A DNA stretch of 64,000 bases from Bacteroidales bacterium (GTDB taxonomy: Bacteria > Bacteroidota > Bacteroidia > Bacteroidales > UBA932), in NCBI GenBank assembly GCA_017625535.1, contig JAGAKR010000023.1, forward strand, positions 62,001 to 126,000, given 5' to 3'. The stretch's first letter is position 1. Each line of letters opens with the position of its first letter. Made by a program: the position numbers and the translations under genes. The notes beneath the pieces are model-generated. The model saw only the letters and a program-made list of their open reading frames with translations, ran no database searches and was not told the origin of the DNA. Below, piece after piece: positions 25,492 through 32,950 of this stretch.

Positions 25492-28400
25492 TTATTTTTT
25501 CTCGCACCATTTTCTGGCATTGATGAACATCTCAATCCAAGGGGTAATCTCCTGGCCACGCAATGAGGCAGGGTAGTGGGCCCAGTTCCAAGGGCGCAAG
25601 CAGCGCTCTGGGTGAGGCATCATTGCCAAGTGGCGGCCGTCAAGGCTGCAGACACCGGCAATACCCTCTGGGGAGCCGTTAGGATTTGCCGGATAAGCAT
25701 TATAAGTGTAGCGGGCTGCAACTGCAAAATTCTCCATACCAGCAGGGAATGAGAACTTGCCCTCACCGTGGGCAACCCAGATACCCAATTTGCTTCCCGA
25801 CAAGCTGCGAAGCATAATTGAAGGGCTCTCCTCAATACCAACACCCACAAATGCACTCTCGTACTTATGAGAATTGTTGTGGATCATCTTAGGAGAAAGT
25901 TCGCGGGCAGCAGGGGTAATCAGGCCAAGTTCGGCCATCAGCTGACAACCGTTGCAGATACCCAAACTCATTGTATCCTCACGTGCGTAGAAAGCATCCA
26001 AAGCGGCTTTTGCCTTGGCATTGTAAAGGAATGCACCGGCCCAGCCTTTTGCAGAACCAAGGGTGTCGGCATTTGAGAAACCTCCAACGAATACAATCAT
26101 CTTAACCTCCTCAAGAGTCTCGCGGCCGGAGATAAGGTCTGTCATATGCACATCCTTAACTCTGAAACCTGCAAGGTGAAGTGCCCAAGCCATCTCACGG
26201 TCACCGTTTGAACCCTTTTCACGGATAATAGCAGCAACCGGAGCACCAGCGGCAGGAGCAAGAGCAGAGGAACCGTCAACTGGAGCGGCAACACCTTCAT
26301 AAGCAGAAAGTGAACCTGTAAAGCCCTCAGGGAACTTGTAAACCAGCGGCTGGTTCTTGTAATTCTGGAAACGCTCCTTGGCACAAGTCTCGCCAACCTG
26401 GCGGATATCAAACAAGTATGATGTCTTGAACCATACATCACGCAAAGCATCAATATCAAGAGAAACTGCACCGGCAGCACCAAAACCTGTAAGGACAACC
26501 TTGCGGGCAGGCAGGTAGTTACCTATAATATAAGCCTTCGCACCAGAAGCCTCAGCAGAAGCAACAGGGGCAGAAACAATGTCAATAACAGCAGCAACCT
26601 CATCAAGTTTCTCATTTGCAACCTGAACCAGAACACCAGGAGTCTCAGAGAACATAGCCCTGAAAATAGAGTCAGAACCCTTGGCAGCACCCCAACTCTC
26701 TGCAAGCATCTCAAGCATGCGGGCATTGATTGCCAGACCGCCGTTCACATTTGCAAAACACATCTCAAGGGCAGTTGTAATCATACCGCCGGCAGAAATG
26801 TCATGTCCTGCAAGAAGAAGGTTCTTCCCGACAAGTTCCTGTACTGCAGCAAATGCAGCACCAAAATATGCAGGATCTTCCACATCAGGTGCAACATTGC
26901 CTACCTGGCCCACAATCTGTGCAAATGCCGATCCTCCCAGAGGGAATGCCTCTTTAGATGCACCGTTCACAAATGGAATGTAAAGCAAAGTGCTGTCGGG
27001 ATTATTCTGGAGGTTAGGATGTACAACTTTATTTATATCCTCTACAGGTGCTACGGTAGAAATTATCACAGTTCCTGGGGACAGTACCTTCTCGCCATCA
27101 GGATATTTCTGGGTCATACTCATACTGTCCTTACCTGTAGGGATATTGATCCCAAGGGCACAAGCCAGATCACTGGCACCCTTAACAGCCTTGTAAAGGC
27201 GTGCATCCTCACCCTCGTTGCGGCAAGGCCACATCCAGTTTGCACTCAGTGAAACGCCTTTGATGCCATCCTTCAAAGGAGCCCAAACCACATTTGTAAG
27301 GGCCTCTGAAATTGCCATCCTTGAACCTGCGGCACTGTCTATCATTGCCACCATTGGGGCGTGGCCCATAGAGGTTGCAATACCCTCCTTATTATTATAG
27401 CCAATGGCAGTAACACCAAGGTTGTTCAAAGGCAACTGAATCTCACCGGTAGTCTGCTGGCCGGCAATAAGTCCAGTAACCGAACGGTCTACCTTGTTAG
27501 TAAGCCAATCCTTGCAGGCAACACTCTCCAACTGGAGCACCTGACCCACATAATACTCAAATTTTGCAGGATCATACGCAAGAGGAGCAAACTTGTAATC
27601 TGCAGTATTGTCCTTCATATAAGTCTTAGGTGCGCTGCCGAACATATCCTCCATTGCAAGATCAATTGCAGCCTCACCTGTTTTCTCATTCTTAAGGGTA
27701 AAGTTGTGTTTGCCGGTAGTCTCGCCAATCACATACATAGGGGCACGCTCACGCTCTGCAATAGCCTTCAGCTCATCAATATCCTTCTCCTGCATAACCA
27801 AGCCCATACGCTCCTGGCTCTCGTTGCCAATAATCTCCTTCAAACTTAGGGTAGGGTCACCCACAGGAAGTTTGCTGATATCAATATTACCGCCGGTCTC
27901 CTCAACCAATTCAGACAAACAATTGAGGTGTCCGCCTGCACCGTGGTCGTGAACACTAATAATAGTATTGTTGTCGCTCTCAGCAACCGCGCGGATTGCA
28001 TTGTAAGCCCTCTTCTGCATCTCCGGGTTAGAACGCTGGATAGCATTCAACTCAATTGCATTCGCATACTGGCCGGTATCCACACTACTTACAGCGCCAC
28101 CACCCATGCCAATGCGGTAGTTGTCACCGCCAAGCAGCACAACCTTGTCACCAACTGCAGGGGTCTCCTTAAGGGCATCGCGTTTCTTCGCATAACCCAC
28201 ACCGCCTGCAAGCATAATTACCTTGTCAAAACCAAACTTCCTTGCAGGGGCAGCAGCACATCCGCATCCCGACGGATTTGTGCAGTTCCCCTCCTGGGTA
28301 CCATCATACTCTGCAGTAAGCAAACTTCCGCAGATGATGCACTGGCCGAATTTGTTTCCAAAGTCTGATGCGCCGTTCGACGCCTTGGTAAGGATCTCCT

Positions 28401-29445
28401 GTGGGCTCTGGTACAGCCAAGGGCGGGCAGGGGTCTTCTCCCAGTCACGCTCCACTGCCATTGCTGCAGCACAAGATGCATCCTGCAGGTCTGCCGCACC
28501 CTTGCCTTTCTCTGTGCTCAGGTGAGGATTTATACCTGCTGTTGCCTCCACACCCTCGTTAAATCTTGGGTAAGAGGTCATATAACATGCGGTACCTGCT
28601 ATCGGGAAGCTGCCCTTACCACCTGCAATACGGTCCCTTATCTCTCCGCCGCTGCCTGTTGCAGCACCGTTGAAAGGCTCCACTGTGGTTGGGAAGTTGT
28701 GTGTCTCTGCCTTTAGTGAAATTACTGTCTCCACCTCATTTGCCTTGAACTCAGACGGCTGGCTGCCGCTTACGGGGTGGAACATTGCAACTTTAGGACC
28801 CTCCAGAAATGCGCAGTTGTCTTTGTAGGCGCTAACTATAAGATTAGGATTCTCCTGGCTGGTCTTCTTTATCATCTTGAACAAAGAACTCTCCTGCTCC
28901 TTGCCGTCTATGATAAATACGCCATTGAAGATCTTGTGGCGGCAGTGCTCGCTGTTAACCTGAGAGAATCCGAACACCTCACTGTCTGTAAGGCCGCGGC
29001 CCAGTTTCTTGCTAAGGCCTTTCAGATACTCAATCTCCTCCGGATTAAGGGCAAGGCCCTCCTGCTTGTTGTACTCCTCAAAATTCTCTATATAAATAAC
29101 CGGATCCGGCTGCTTGTCAATTGTAAAAATCTCCTGGTCAAGCCCATTATACAAGCGCTGCAGCATCTTGTCATACTGAGGCTCCTCCTCCTGTGTGCTG
29201 AAGAACTCCTCTATGCGCTCAATGCCGCAAATGTTCATATTCTGGGTAATCTCCACCGCAGTTGTGCTCCACGGAGTAATCATCTCCCTCCTTGGACCAA
29301 TGAACTTGCCTTCAACTTTCTTCTGCTCCAGCAATGTGGCATTCCCAAAAAGCCACTGCAGGGCACTGATATTCTCCTGAGAAATCATCTCCTTAGCCTT
29401 AACGGCTATTGTTGTACCATTACCGGCACCAAAGAATAAAATCAT
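25492..29445 (-). CDS. purL: Phosphoribosylformylglycinamidine synthase (single large polypeptide)
   Basis: The 1317-residue large-type FGAM synthase has an N-terminal PurS-like region, synthetase halves with FGFSQVNSEHCRHK and HDISAGG-type motifs (VHDHGAGGHLNCLSE, AGHDISAGGMITT), and a C-terminal class I glutaminase with nucleophile Cys in GICNGCQLM and the triad in MMPHPERC. It catalyses the fourth step of purine synthesis. The start MILFFGAGNG at 29445 gives the typical N-terminus. A short Cys-rich patch, CTNPSGCGC, lies around residue 400. It stands alone, without other pur genes nearby. Confidence 0.96.
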   Translation of the reverse strand: MILFFGAGNGTTIAVKAKEMISQENISALQWLFGNATLLEQKKVEGKFIGPRREMITPWSTTAVEITQNMNICGIERIEEFFSTQEEEPQYDKMLQRLYNGLDQEIFTIDKQPDPVIYIENFEEYNKQEGLALNPEEIEYLKGLSKKLGRGLTDSEVFGFSQVNSEHCRHKIFNGVFIIDGKEQESSLFKMIKKTSQENPNLIVSAYKDNCAFLEGPKVAMFHPVSGSQPSEFKANEVETVISLKAETHNFPTTVEPFNGAATGSGGEIRDRIAGGKGSFPIAGTACYMTSYPRFNEGVEATAGINPHLSTEKGKGAADLQDASCAAAMAVERDWEKTPARPWLYQSPQEILTKASNGASDFGNKFGQCIICGSLLTAEYDGTQEGNCTNPSGCGCAAAPARKFGFDKVIMLAGGVGYAKKRDALKETPAVGDKVVLLGGDNYRIGMGGGAVSSVDTGQYANAIELNAIQRSNPEMQKRAYNAIRAVAESDNNTIISVHDHGAGGHLNCLSELVEETGGNIDISKLPVGDPTLSLKEIIGNESQERMGLVMQEKDIDELKAIAERERAPMYVIGETTGKHNFTLKNEKTGEAAIDLAMEDMFGSAPKTYMKDNTADYKFAPLAYDPAKFEYYVGQVLQLESVACKDWLTNKVDRSVTGLIAGQQTTGEIQLPLNNLGVTAIGYNNKEGIATSMGHAPMVAMIDSAAGSRMAISEALTNVVWAPLKDGIKGVSLSANWMWPCRNEGEDARLYKAVKGASDLACALGINIPTGKDSMSMTQKYPDGEKVLSPGTVIISTVAPVEDINKVVHPNLQNNPDSTLLYIPFVNGASKEAFPLGGSAFAQIVGQVGNVAPDVEDPAYFGAAFAAVQELVGKNLLLAGHDISAGGMITTALEMCFANVNGGLAINARMLEMLAESWGAAKGSDSIFRAMFSETPGVLVQVANEKLDEVAAVIDIVSAPVASAEASGAKAYIIGNYLPARKVVLTGFGAAGAVSLDIDALRDVWFKTSYLFDIRQVGETCAKERFQNYKNQPLVYKFPEGFTGSLSAYEGVAAPVDGSSALAPAAGAPVAAIIREKGSNGDREMAWALHLAGFRVKDVHMTDLISGRETLEEVKMIVFVGGFSNADTLGSAKGWAGAFLYNAKAKAALDAFYAREDTMSLGICNGCQLMAELGLITPAARELSPKMIHNNSHKYESAFVGVGIEESPSIMLRSLSGSKLGIWVAHGEGKFSFPAGMENFAVAARYTYNAYPANPNGSPEGIAGVCSLDGRHLAMMPHPERCLRPWNWAHYPASLRGQEITPWIEMFINARKWCEKK

Positions 29446-29559
29446 AAGTATATTTTGTTTTTAAGTTTTTGCCTTGCCTCTCCCGCCCCGTTTCCGGGGC
29501 CCCCGCGCCCGCGCGCATACTAACGCGCTAAATTACGAAAAAAATCAGAGATAGCCAAA
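29446..29559 (-). promoter_or_regulatory. purL promoter and GC-rich leader
   Basis: On the minus strand TTTG (29556-29559), 20 bases, then TAATTTAG (29528-29535) approximates the Bacteroidetes promoter. The predicted leader of about 75 bases has an unusually GC-rich patch with CCCCG-TTTC-CGGGG and a GCGCCCGCGCGC run. The rest of the leader is A/T. No known riboswitch is recognised. Confidence 0.4.
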
Positions 29560-29569
29560 ACGAAGAGGA

Positions 29570-29630
29570 AGTCGTGTCTCGACTATACCTGTAGTCGTGT
29601 CTCGATTGTACTTGTAGTCGTGTCTCGACT
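29570..29630. repeat. Three REP hairpins at a 23-bp period, left of the second RAYT
   Basis: AGTCGTGTCTCGACT starts at 29570 and 29616, and a variant ending GATT starts at 29593. Each folds as AGTCG-TGTCT-CGACT. The last unit directly abuts the -33 TTTG of the transposase promoter. Related units in the opposite orientation lie at 31388-31425. Confidence 0.85.
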
Positions 29631-29661
29631 TTTGTATAATTCCCTGATTTTACTATCTTTG
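29631..29661 (+). promoter_or_regulatory. Promoter of the second RAYT
   Basis: TTTG (29631-29634), 19 bases, then TATCTTTG (29654-29661). The -33 box touches the third REP hairpin, so binding of the transposase to its repeats could repress its own gene. Confidence 0.75.
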
Positions 29662-29697
29662 TAAAAATCATTCATTAATTAAAACAGGAGGGGAGAT

Positions 29698-30621
29698 ATG
29701 GAGGGAAGGATTCATTATCACTCAATCATAAAATCAATCAGAGGCAGGGTAATTTTCTACACAGATGTAGACAGATTGCTCTTTCTCAATATCCTCAGGC
29801 GCTTTACAGACAAACATTCAATAACAATCATTGAATATGTCCTTATGGACAATCACGTGCATATCCTGCACGACGCACAATCGTATGACCACGCATTGCT
29901 GTTCATAAAGGAAATGCAGCAGAACTTCTCATTTTGGTACAACAGACTGCACGCATCCCACGATAAATTCTTTGTCCCGGCAAAAATATACCCCAAATAC
30001 TCAGAGGAATCCATTATCCGCACCTCTCTCTATATTCTCCAGAACCCGATGGTTGCCTGTCCGTCTGAATACCCGCACCCCGCAGATTTCAAATGGAGCA
30101 GTTACCATTATCATCACAATTTCATTGAAAATGCCCCTTTGCCAGTAAAAAACTCACTGGACGTAAAAAAGGCAAACAAATACTTCGATGTCATCAACTC
30201 AAGCAGGAGCATATTCGTAAACAAATGCCCCGTCCTGAGGTCAGGCTTTTCACAAAATGTCACTCTTCCCGACATAATCAGCGCTAATACCTCATACATA
30301 GACTCCATATACACAAAAAAGGAGTTCAGAATCATTGTGCAGAAATCCTTGGTCTCATCAAAAGAAGAATACTCATCAGACAAACCATCCAGAACCTCAT
30401 CATACATCAAAAAGAACAAAAAGGCAATGGCCCAACTCTCCGATTTCCTGGTAGAACTCCTGGGCGAGGAAAAATATCTGGATATGCCGGCCTCACGAAA
30501 AGAAGACCTCATCTTCCAACTCTATACCTTTACCAAAGCCACCGCCGTCCAAATCTCAATGCTCCTGGACGAAGACAAAAACTACATCAGAACGCTGTTC
30601 AAACAATTCAAGTACAGGTAA
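29698..30621 (+). CDS. REP-associated tyrosine transposase (Y1/HUH family), second type
   Basis: The 307-residue protein has a Y1 domain with the HUH motif DNHVHILHDA, followed by the conserved YILQNPMV block and WSSYHY. The C-terminal third ends with a helix-turn-helix-like segment (AVQISMLLDEDKNYIRTLFKQF), typical of chromosomal-replication-initiator-like DNA-binding ends in this subgroup. AGGAGG at the ribosome-binding site is strong for a Bacteroidetes gene. Its REP family (AGTCGTG...) is different from that of the first RAYT, and the two proteins share only the Y1 core. It is intact. Confidence 0.82.
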   Translation: MEGRIHYHSIIKSIRGRVIFYTDVDRLLFLNILRRFTDKHSITIIEYVLMDNHVHILHDAQSYDHALLFIKEMQQNFSFWYNRLHASHDKFFVPAKIYPKYSEESIIRTSLYILQNPMVACPSEYPHPADFKWSSYHYHHNFIENAPLPVKNSLDVKKANKYFDVINSSRSIFVNKCPVLRSGFSQNVTLPDIISANTSYIDSIYTKKEFRIIVQKSLVSSKEEYSSDKPSRTSSYIKKNKKAMAQLSDFLVELLGEEKYLDMPASRKEDLIFQLYTFTKATAVQISMLLDEDKNYIRTLFKQFKYR

Positions 30622-30676
30622 AGGAATTTACAATGGTGAGATACGGTTAGTACATACTAAAACATATCGATAAGTG

Positions 30677-31252
30677 ATGGAAATTAAGAAGAGTAATAGG
30701 GATATAAACAAAAAAGTCAAAAGATTGAACTCTATAAGGGGAACTCAGGGGTTCACTAGGCCTTCTCAATCTTCTGACTCTGCAAATGTAGTAATTAATT
30801 CACAAGTTGCAATACAAAAATTACATCAATTATCTGAAAACTATATGGGTCAAAATGATCCATATGGCTTTTTGACAGATTTGCGTAATGCATTGGGAAT
30901 TACAAACTCAGATGGCGCCAGCAATTATGGTGAAGTGCAGATTCCCCAATCAGATGATACCATCATGAGAGTATCTTTAAGAATAACAAATCACAATAGT
31001 AATGCTGAGACATACATATCTCATAATTCAAACTATCAATTCAATTTAAGTATATTGGTTAGAAAAAATTTTCAAACAAACAGATTCAGACCGCATAAAG
31101 ACGTTGTACTTCATGAATATGTTTATTATGGGAAGAAAATGAAAAATGTACATAACCCGCTATCTAAGATAGTTGACAGTATTATAGATTATATCAAGAC
31201 CGGAACCTATAAGGATTCAACAGGTGTTGCTATGGTAAATATATCCCCGTGA
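30677..31252 (+). CDS. Hypothetical protein, AT-rich, inside the second REP bracket
   Basis: The 191-residue protein has no motif that I recognise. Its N-terminal 30 residues are basic and polar (KKSNRDINKKVKRLNSIRG). A middle part is rich in Asn, Ser and Gln with short beta-like stretches (MRVSLRITNHN, YQFNLSILVRKNF), and a C-terminal helix contains SKIVDSIIDYIKTG. There is no signal peptide or membrane segment. It sits 55 bases after the RAYT and before a strong terminator, so it may be a passenger or partner of the RAYT. An ATG at 30677 and a GTG at 30674 are both possible starts. Confidence 0.55.
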   Translation: MEIKKSNRDINKKVKRLNSIRGTQGFTRPSQSSDSANVVINSQVAIQKLHQLSENYMGQNDPYGFLTDLRNALGITNSDGASNYGEVQIPQSDDTIMRVSLRITNHNSNAETYISHNSNYQFNLSILVRKNFQTNRFRPHKDVVLHEYVYYGKKMKNVHNPLSKIVDSIIDYIKTGTYKDSTGVAMVNISP

Positions 31253-31285
31253 AAATAGAACTCACATCACGCTCTGGGCAACATC

Positions 31286-31335
31286 AGGCAGAAAAAAGTG
31301 AAAAGCCATAAAACTTTTCACTTTTTTCTTGCCTG
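31286..31335. terminator. Bidirectional terminator
   Basis: GAAAAAAGTGAAAAG, an eight-base loop, then CTTTTCACTTTTTTC form a 15-pair stem, extended outward by CAGGCA/TGCCTG after a two-base bulge. A on one side and T on the other allow action in both directions. Confidence 0.8.
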
Positions 31336-31341
31336 CATGTA

Positions 31342-31369
31342 GCAGCCGGAGATGCTTTATTCCGGCTGC
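31342..31369. repeat. Isolated hairpin
   Basis: GCAGCCGGA, a ten-base loop, then TCCGGCTGC form a nine-pair stem without a T run. Its role is unknown. Confidence 0.5.
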
Positions 31370-31387
31370 GGTGCCCCGGAACAGTGA

Positions 31388-31425
31388 AGTCGTGACACGA
31401 CTGTAAGTACAATCGAGCCACGACT
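31388..31425. repeat. Two REP hairpins at a 23-bp period, right of the second RAYT, inverted
   Basis: AGTCGTGACACGACT (31388-31402) is a perfect palindrome around a central A. AATCGAGCCACGACT (31411-31425) is the reverse complement of the left-hand units with two changes. The period matches the left array, but the orientation is opposite. Confidence 0.8.
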
Positions 31426-31445
31426 GTTAAATTTTCTCAAAAAAA

Positions 31446-31476
31446 TTTGGAGATTAAAAAATAATGTCTACCTTTG
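31446..31476 (+). promoter_or_regulatory. Promoter of the tRNA-Val pair
   Basis: TTTG (31446-31449), 19 bases, then TACCTTTG (31469-31476). The first tRNA starts 18 bases downstream. Confidence 0.8.
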
Positions 31477-31493
31477 CAACCCGAAACGGAAAC

Positions 31494-31568
31494 GGGAGCA
31501 TAGCTCAGCTGGTTTAGAGCACCTGCCTTACAAGCAGGGGGTCACAGGTTCGAATCCTGTTGCTCCCA
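31494..31568 (+). tRNA. tRNA-Val (anticodon TAC), copy 1
   Basis: The acceptor GGGAGCA pairs with TGCTCCC. The anticodon loop is CTTACAA within stem CTGCC/GCAGG, giving anticodon TAC. The T arm is ACAGG-TTCGAAT-CCTGT, and the discriminator is A without encoded CCA. It is 75 bases long and identical to the second copy. Confidence 0.97.
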
Positions 31569-31649
31569 CGAAAACAGAAAAAGTTCTTTCAGGAAATTTA
31601 CTCAGAAATTGGCCGGAGCCCAAAAGGCAAAGGACAATGGAAGAGACTC

Positions 31650-31724
31650 GGGAGCATAGCTCAGCTGGTTTAGAGCACCTGCCTTACAAGCAGGGGGTCA
31701 CAGGTTCGAATCCTGTTGCTCCCA
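31650..31724 (+). tRNA. tRNA-Val (anticodon TAC), copy 2
   Basis: This copy is identical to copy 1 over all 75 bases and begins 81 bases after copy 1 ends. The AT-rich glycan island begins directly downstream. Confidence 0.97.
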
Positions 31725-31776
31725 CAATTTTGAGAAGTCAAAATAAGTTTTTCATAGTGTATTTTAAGTGTTTTGG

Positions 31777-31813
31777 AGGTCTGCACAATTAGGTGCAGGG
31801 CTCTTTTTTTTTT
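31777..31813 (+). terminator. Terminator of the tRNA-Val transcript
   Basis: GAGGTCTGCAC-AATTAG-GTGCAGGGCTC (one mismatch, one G-T) is followed by ten T. Confidence 0.8.
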
Positions 31814-31993
31814 ATCCCGACAGTCCAAGAACCATCCACTTCAACACCACTCAGGCCCTCCGGTAATGTGGGTAGTGTGGACAAAAAGGTGATATGGACA
31901 AAAACTGTAATTGGACCACCTAATCTTGGTATTTCATTACCCATATTTACATAAGAGTTCAAATTATATATATAATTTTTGCAGGAATTATTT

Positions 31994-32024
31994 TTTGTAG
32001 TTCAAATTATTACACTTACTTTTG
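31994..32024 (+). promoter_or_regulatory. Promoter of the acyl operon, twin of the capsule promoter
   Basis: TTTG (31994-31997), 19 bases, then TACTTTTG (32017-32024). A 32-base block (31984-32015) covering the -33 box and spacer is identical to 44355-44386 upstream of the polysaccharide export gene. The leader to the first gene is about 265 bases, AT-rich and without genes, long enough to hold an antitermination target. The stretch 31814-31983 before it shows nothing recognisable. Confidence 0.85.
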
Positions 32025-32296
32025 TAAATAAGTATATGTTGGGATTAGTAGTGTGCTTGAATGAATAACGTGCGATTTGTGAGGATTTAATACATAGTTT
32101 ACATAGTTTAATTATATGACTGAACGGGATGATATAGTGTTTAATTTATTTTTGGCTTGATTTGTATTGCCACTATTTATTCCTTTGGATTATTTTTGGC
32201 CAAATAGCATATTTAATTGCTTAATTTTTTTGATAAAAATAGTGGATTAGAATAACCGAAAGACGTTAATGTTGAATAAACGATTAACAATAAAAA

Positions 32297-32932
32297 ATGA
32301 AACATTTGCTTATTATAGGGGCTAGGGGTTGGGGCCGAGAGGTATATAATTTCATACCGGAATGCATTGGTTATCTGACAGACTTTGATGTTAAAGGTTT
32401 TTTAGATGATAATGTAGATGTGCTTCAAGATTTTCCAGGATACCCACCAGTTGTGGACAGTGTTGAGAACTATATACCTGATGTAGATGATGTCTTTGTG
32501 TGTGCTTTGGGTGATGCTCATTGGAAAAAGCACTATACTGATATTGTATTGTCTAAAGGTGGGGAATTTGTAAGTCTAATTCACAAGACTGCAATAATTC
32601 AACGTAATACTCAGTTAGGTAAAGGGTGTATCGTTTGTGACAATGTGGGTATATCATGTGATATAAAGCTGGGTGACTTTATCACTTTTCAATCTTACGC
32701 AATTGTTGGACACGATTGTAGAGTAGGTGATTATTGTCATTTAGGATGTAGGAGTTTTATGGGGGGCTTTTCAGAACTTGGGGATATATCTTCTATTCAA
32801 ACAAACTCGATTATTCTACCTCATATTAAAGTTGGAAAGGGATGTACAGTTGGAGCTGGTTCAGTGGTGATTAAAAAAGTTAAAGATGGTGATACTGTCT
32901 TTGGGAATCCTGCTAAAAAATTGGACTTTTAA
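32297..32932 (+). CDS. NeuD/PglD-like sugar O/N-acyltransferase
   Basis: The 211-residue protein has an N-terminal small nucleotide-sugar-binding fold (LLIIGARGWGREVYNFI) and a C-terminal left-handed beta-helix with hexapeptide turns (GKGCIVCDNVGISCDIKLGD, GKGCTVGAGSVVIKKV). The His in IVGHDCRVGDYCHLG is at the position of the catalytic base in PglD. PglD acetylates the C4 amine of UDP-QuiNAc4N. As first gene of the acyl operon, it may use the operon's carrier-bound acyl group or acetyl-CoA. The next gene follows after 18 bases. Confidence 0.82.
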   Translation: MKHLLIIGARGWGREVYNFIPECIGYLTDFDVKGFLDDNVDVLQDFPGYPPVVDSVENYIPDVDDVFVCALGDAHWKKHYTDIVLSKGGEFVSLIHKTAIIQRNTQLGKGCIVCDNVGISCDIKLGDFITFQSYAIVGHDCRVGDYCHLGCRSFMGGFSELGDISSIQTNSIILPHIKVGKGCTVGAGSVVIKKVKDGDTVFGNPAKKLDF

Positions 32933-32950
32933 TGAGATAAATATATTACA

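Noticed and set aside
28777..29439. 220-codon plus-strand frame opposite purL
   Set aside because: It has no family features and lies fully within the strongly conserved purL coding sequence.
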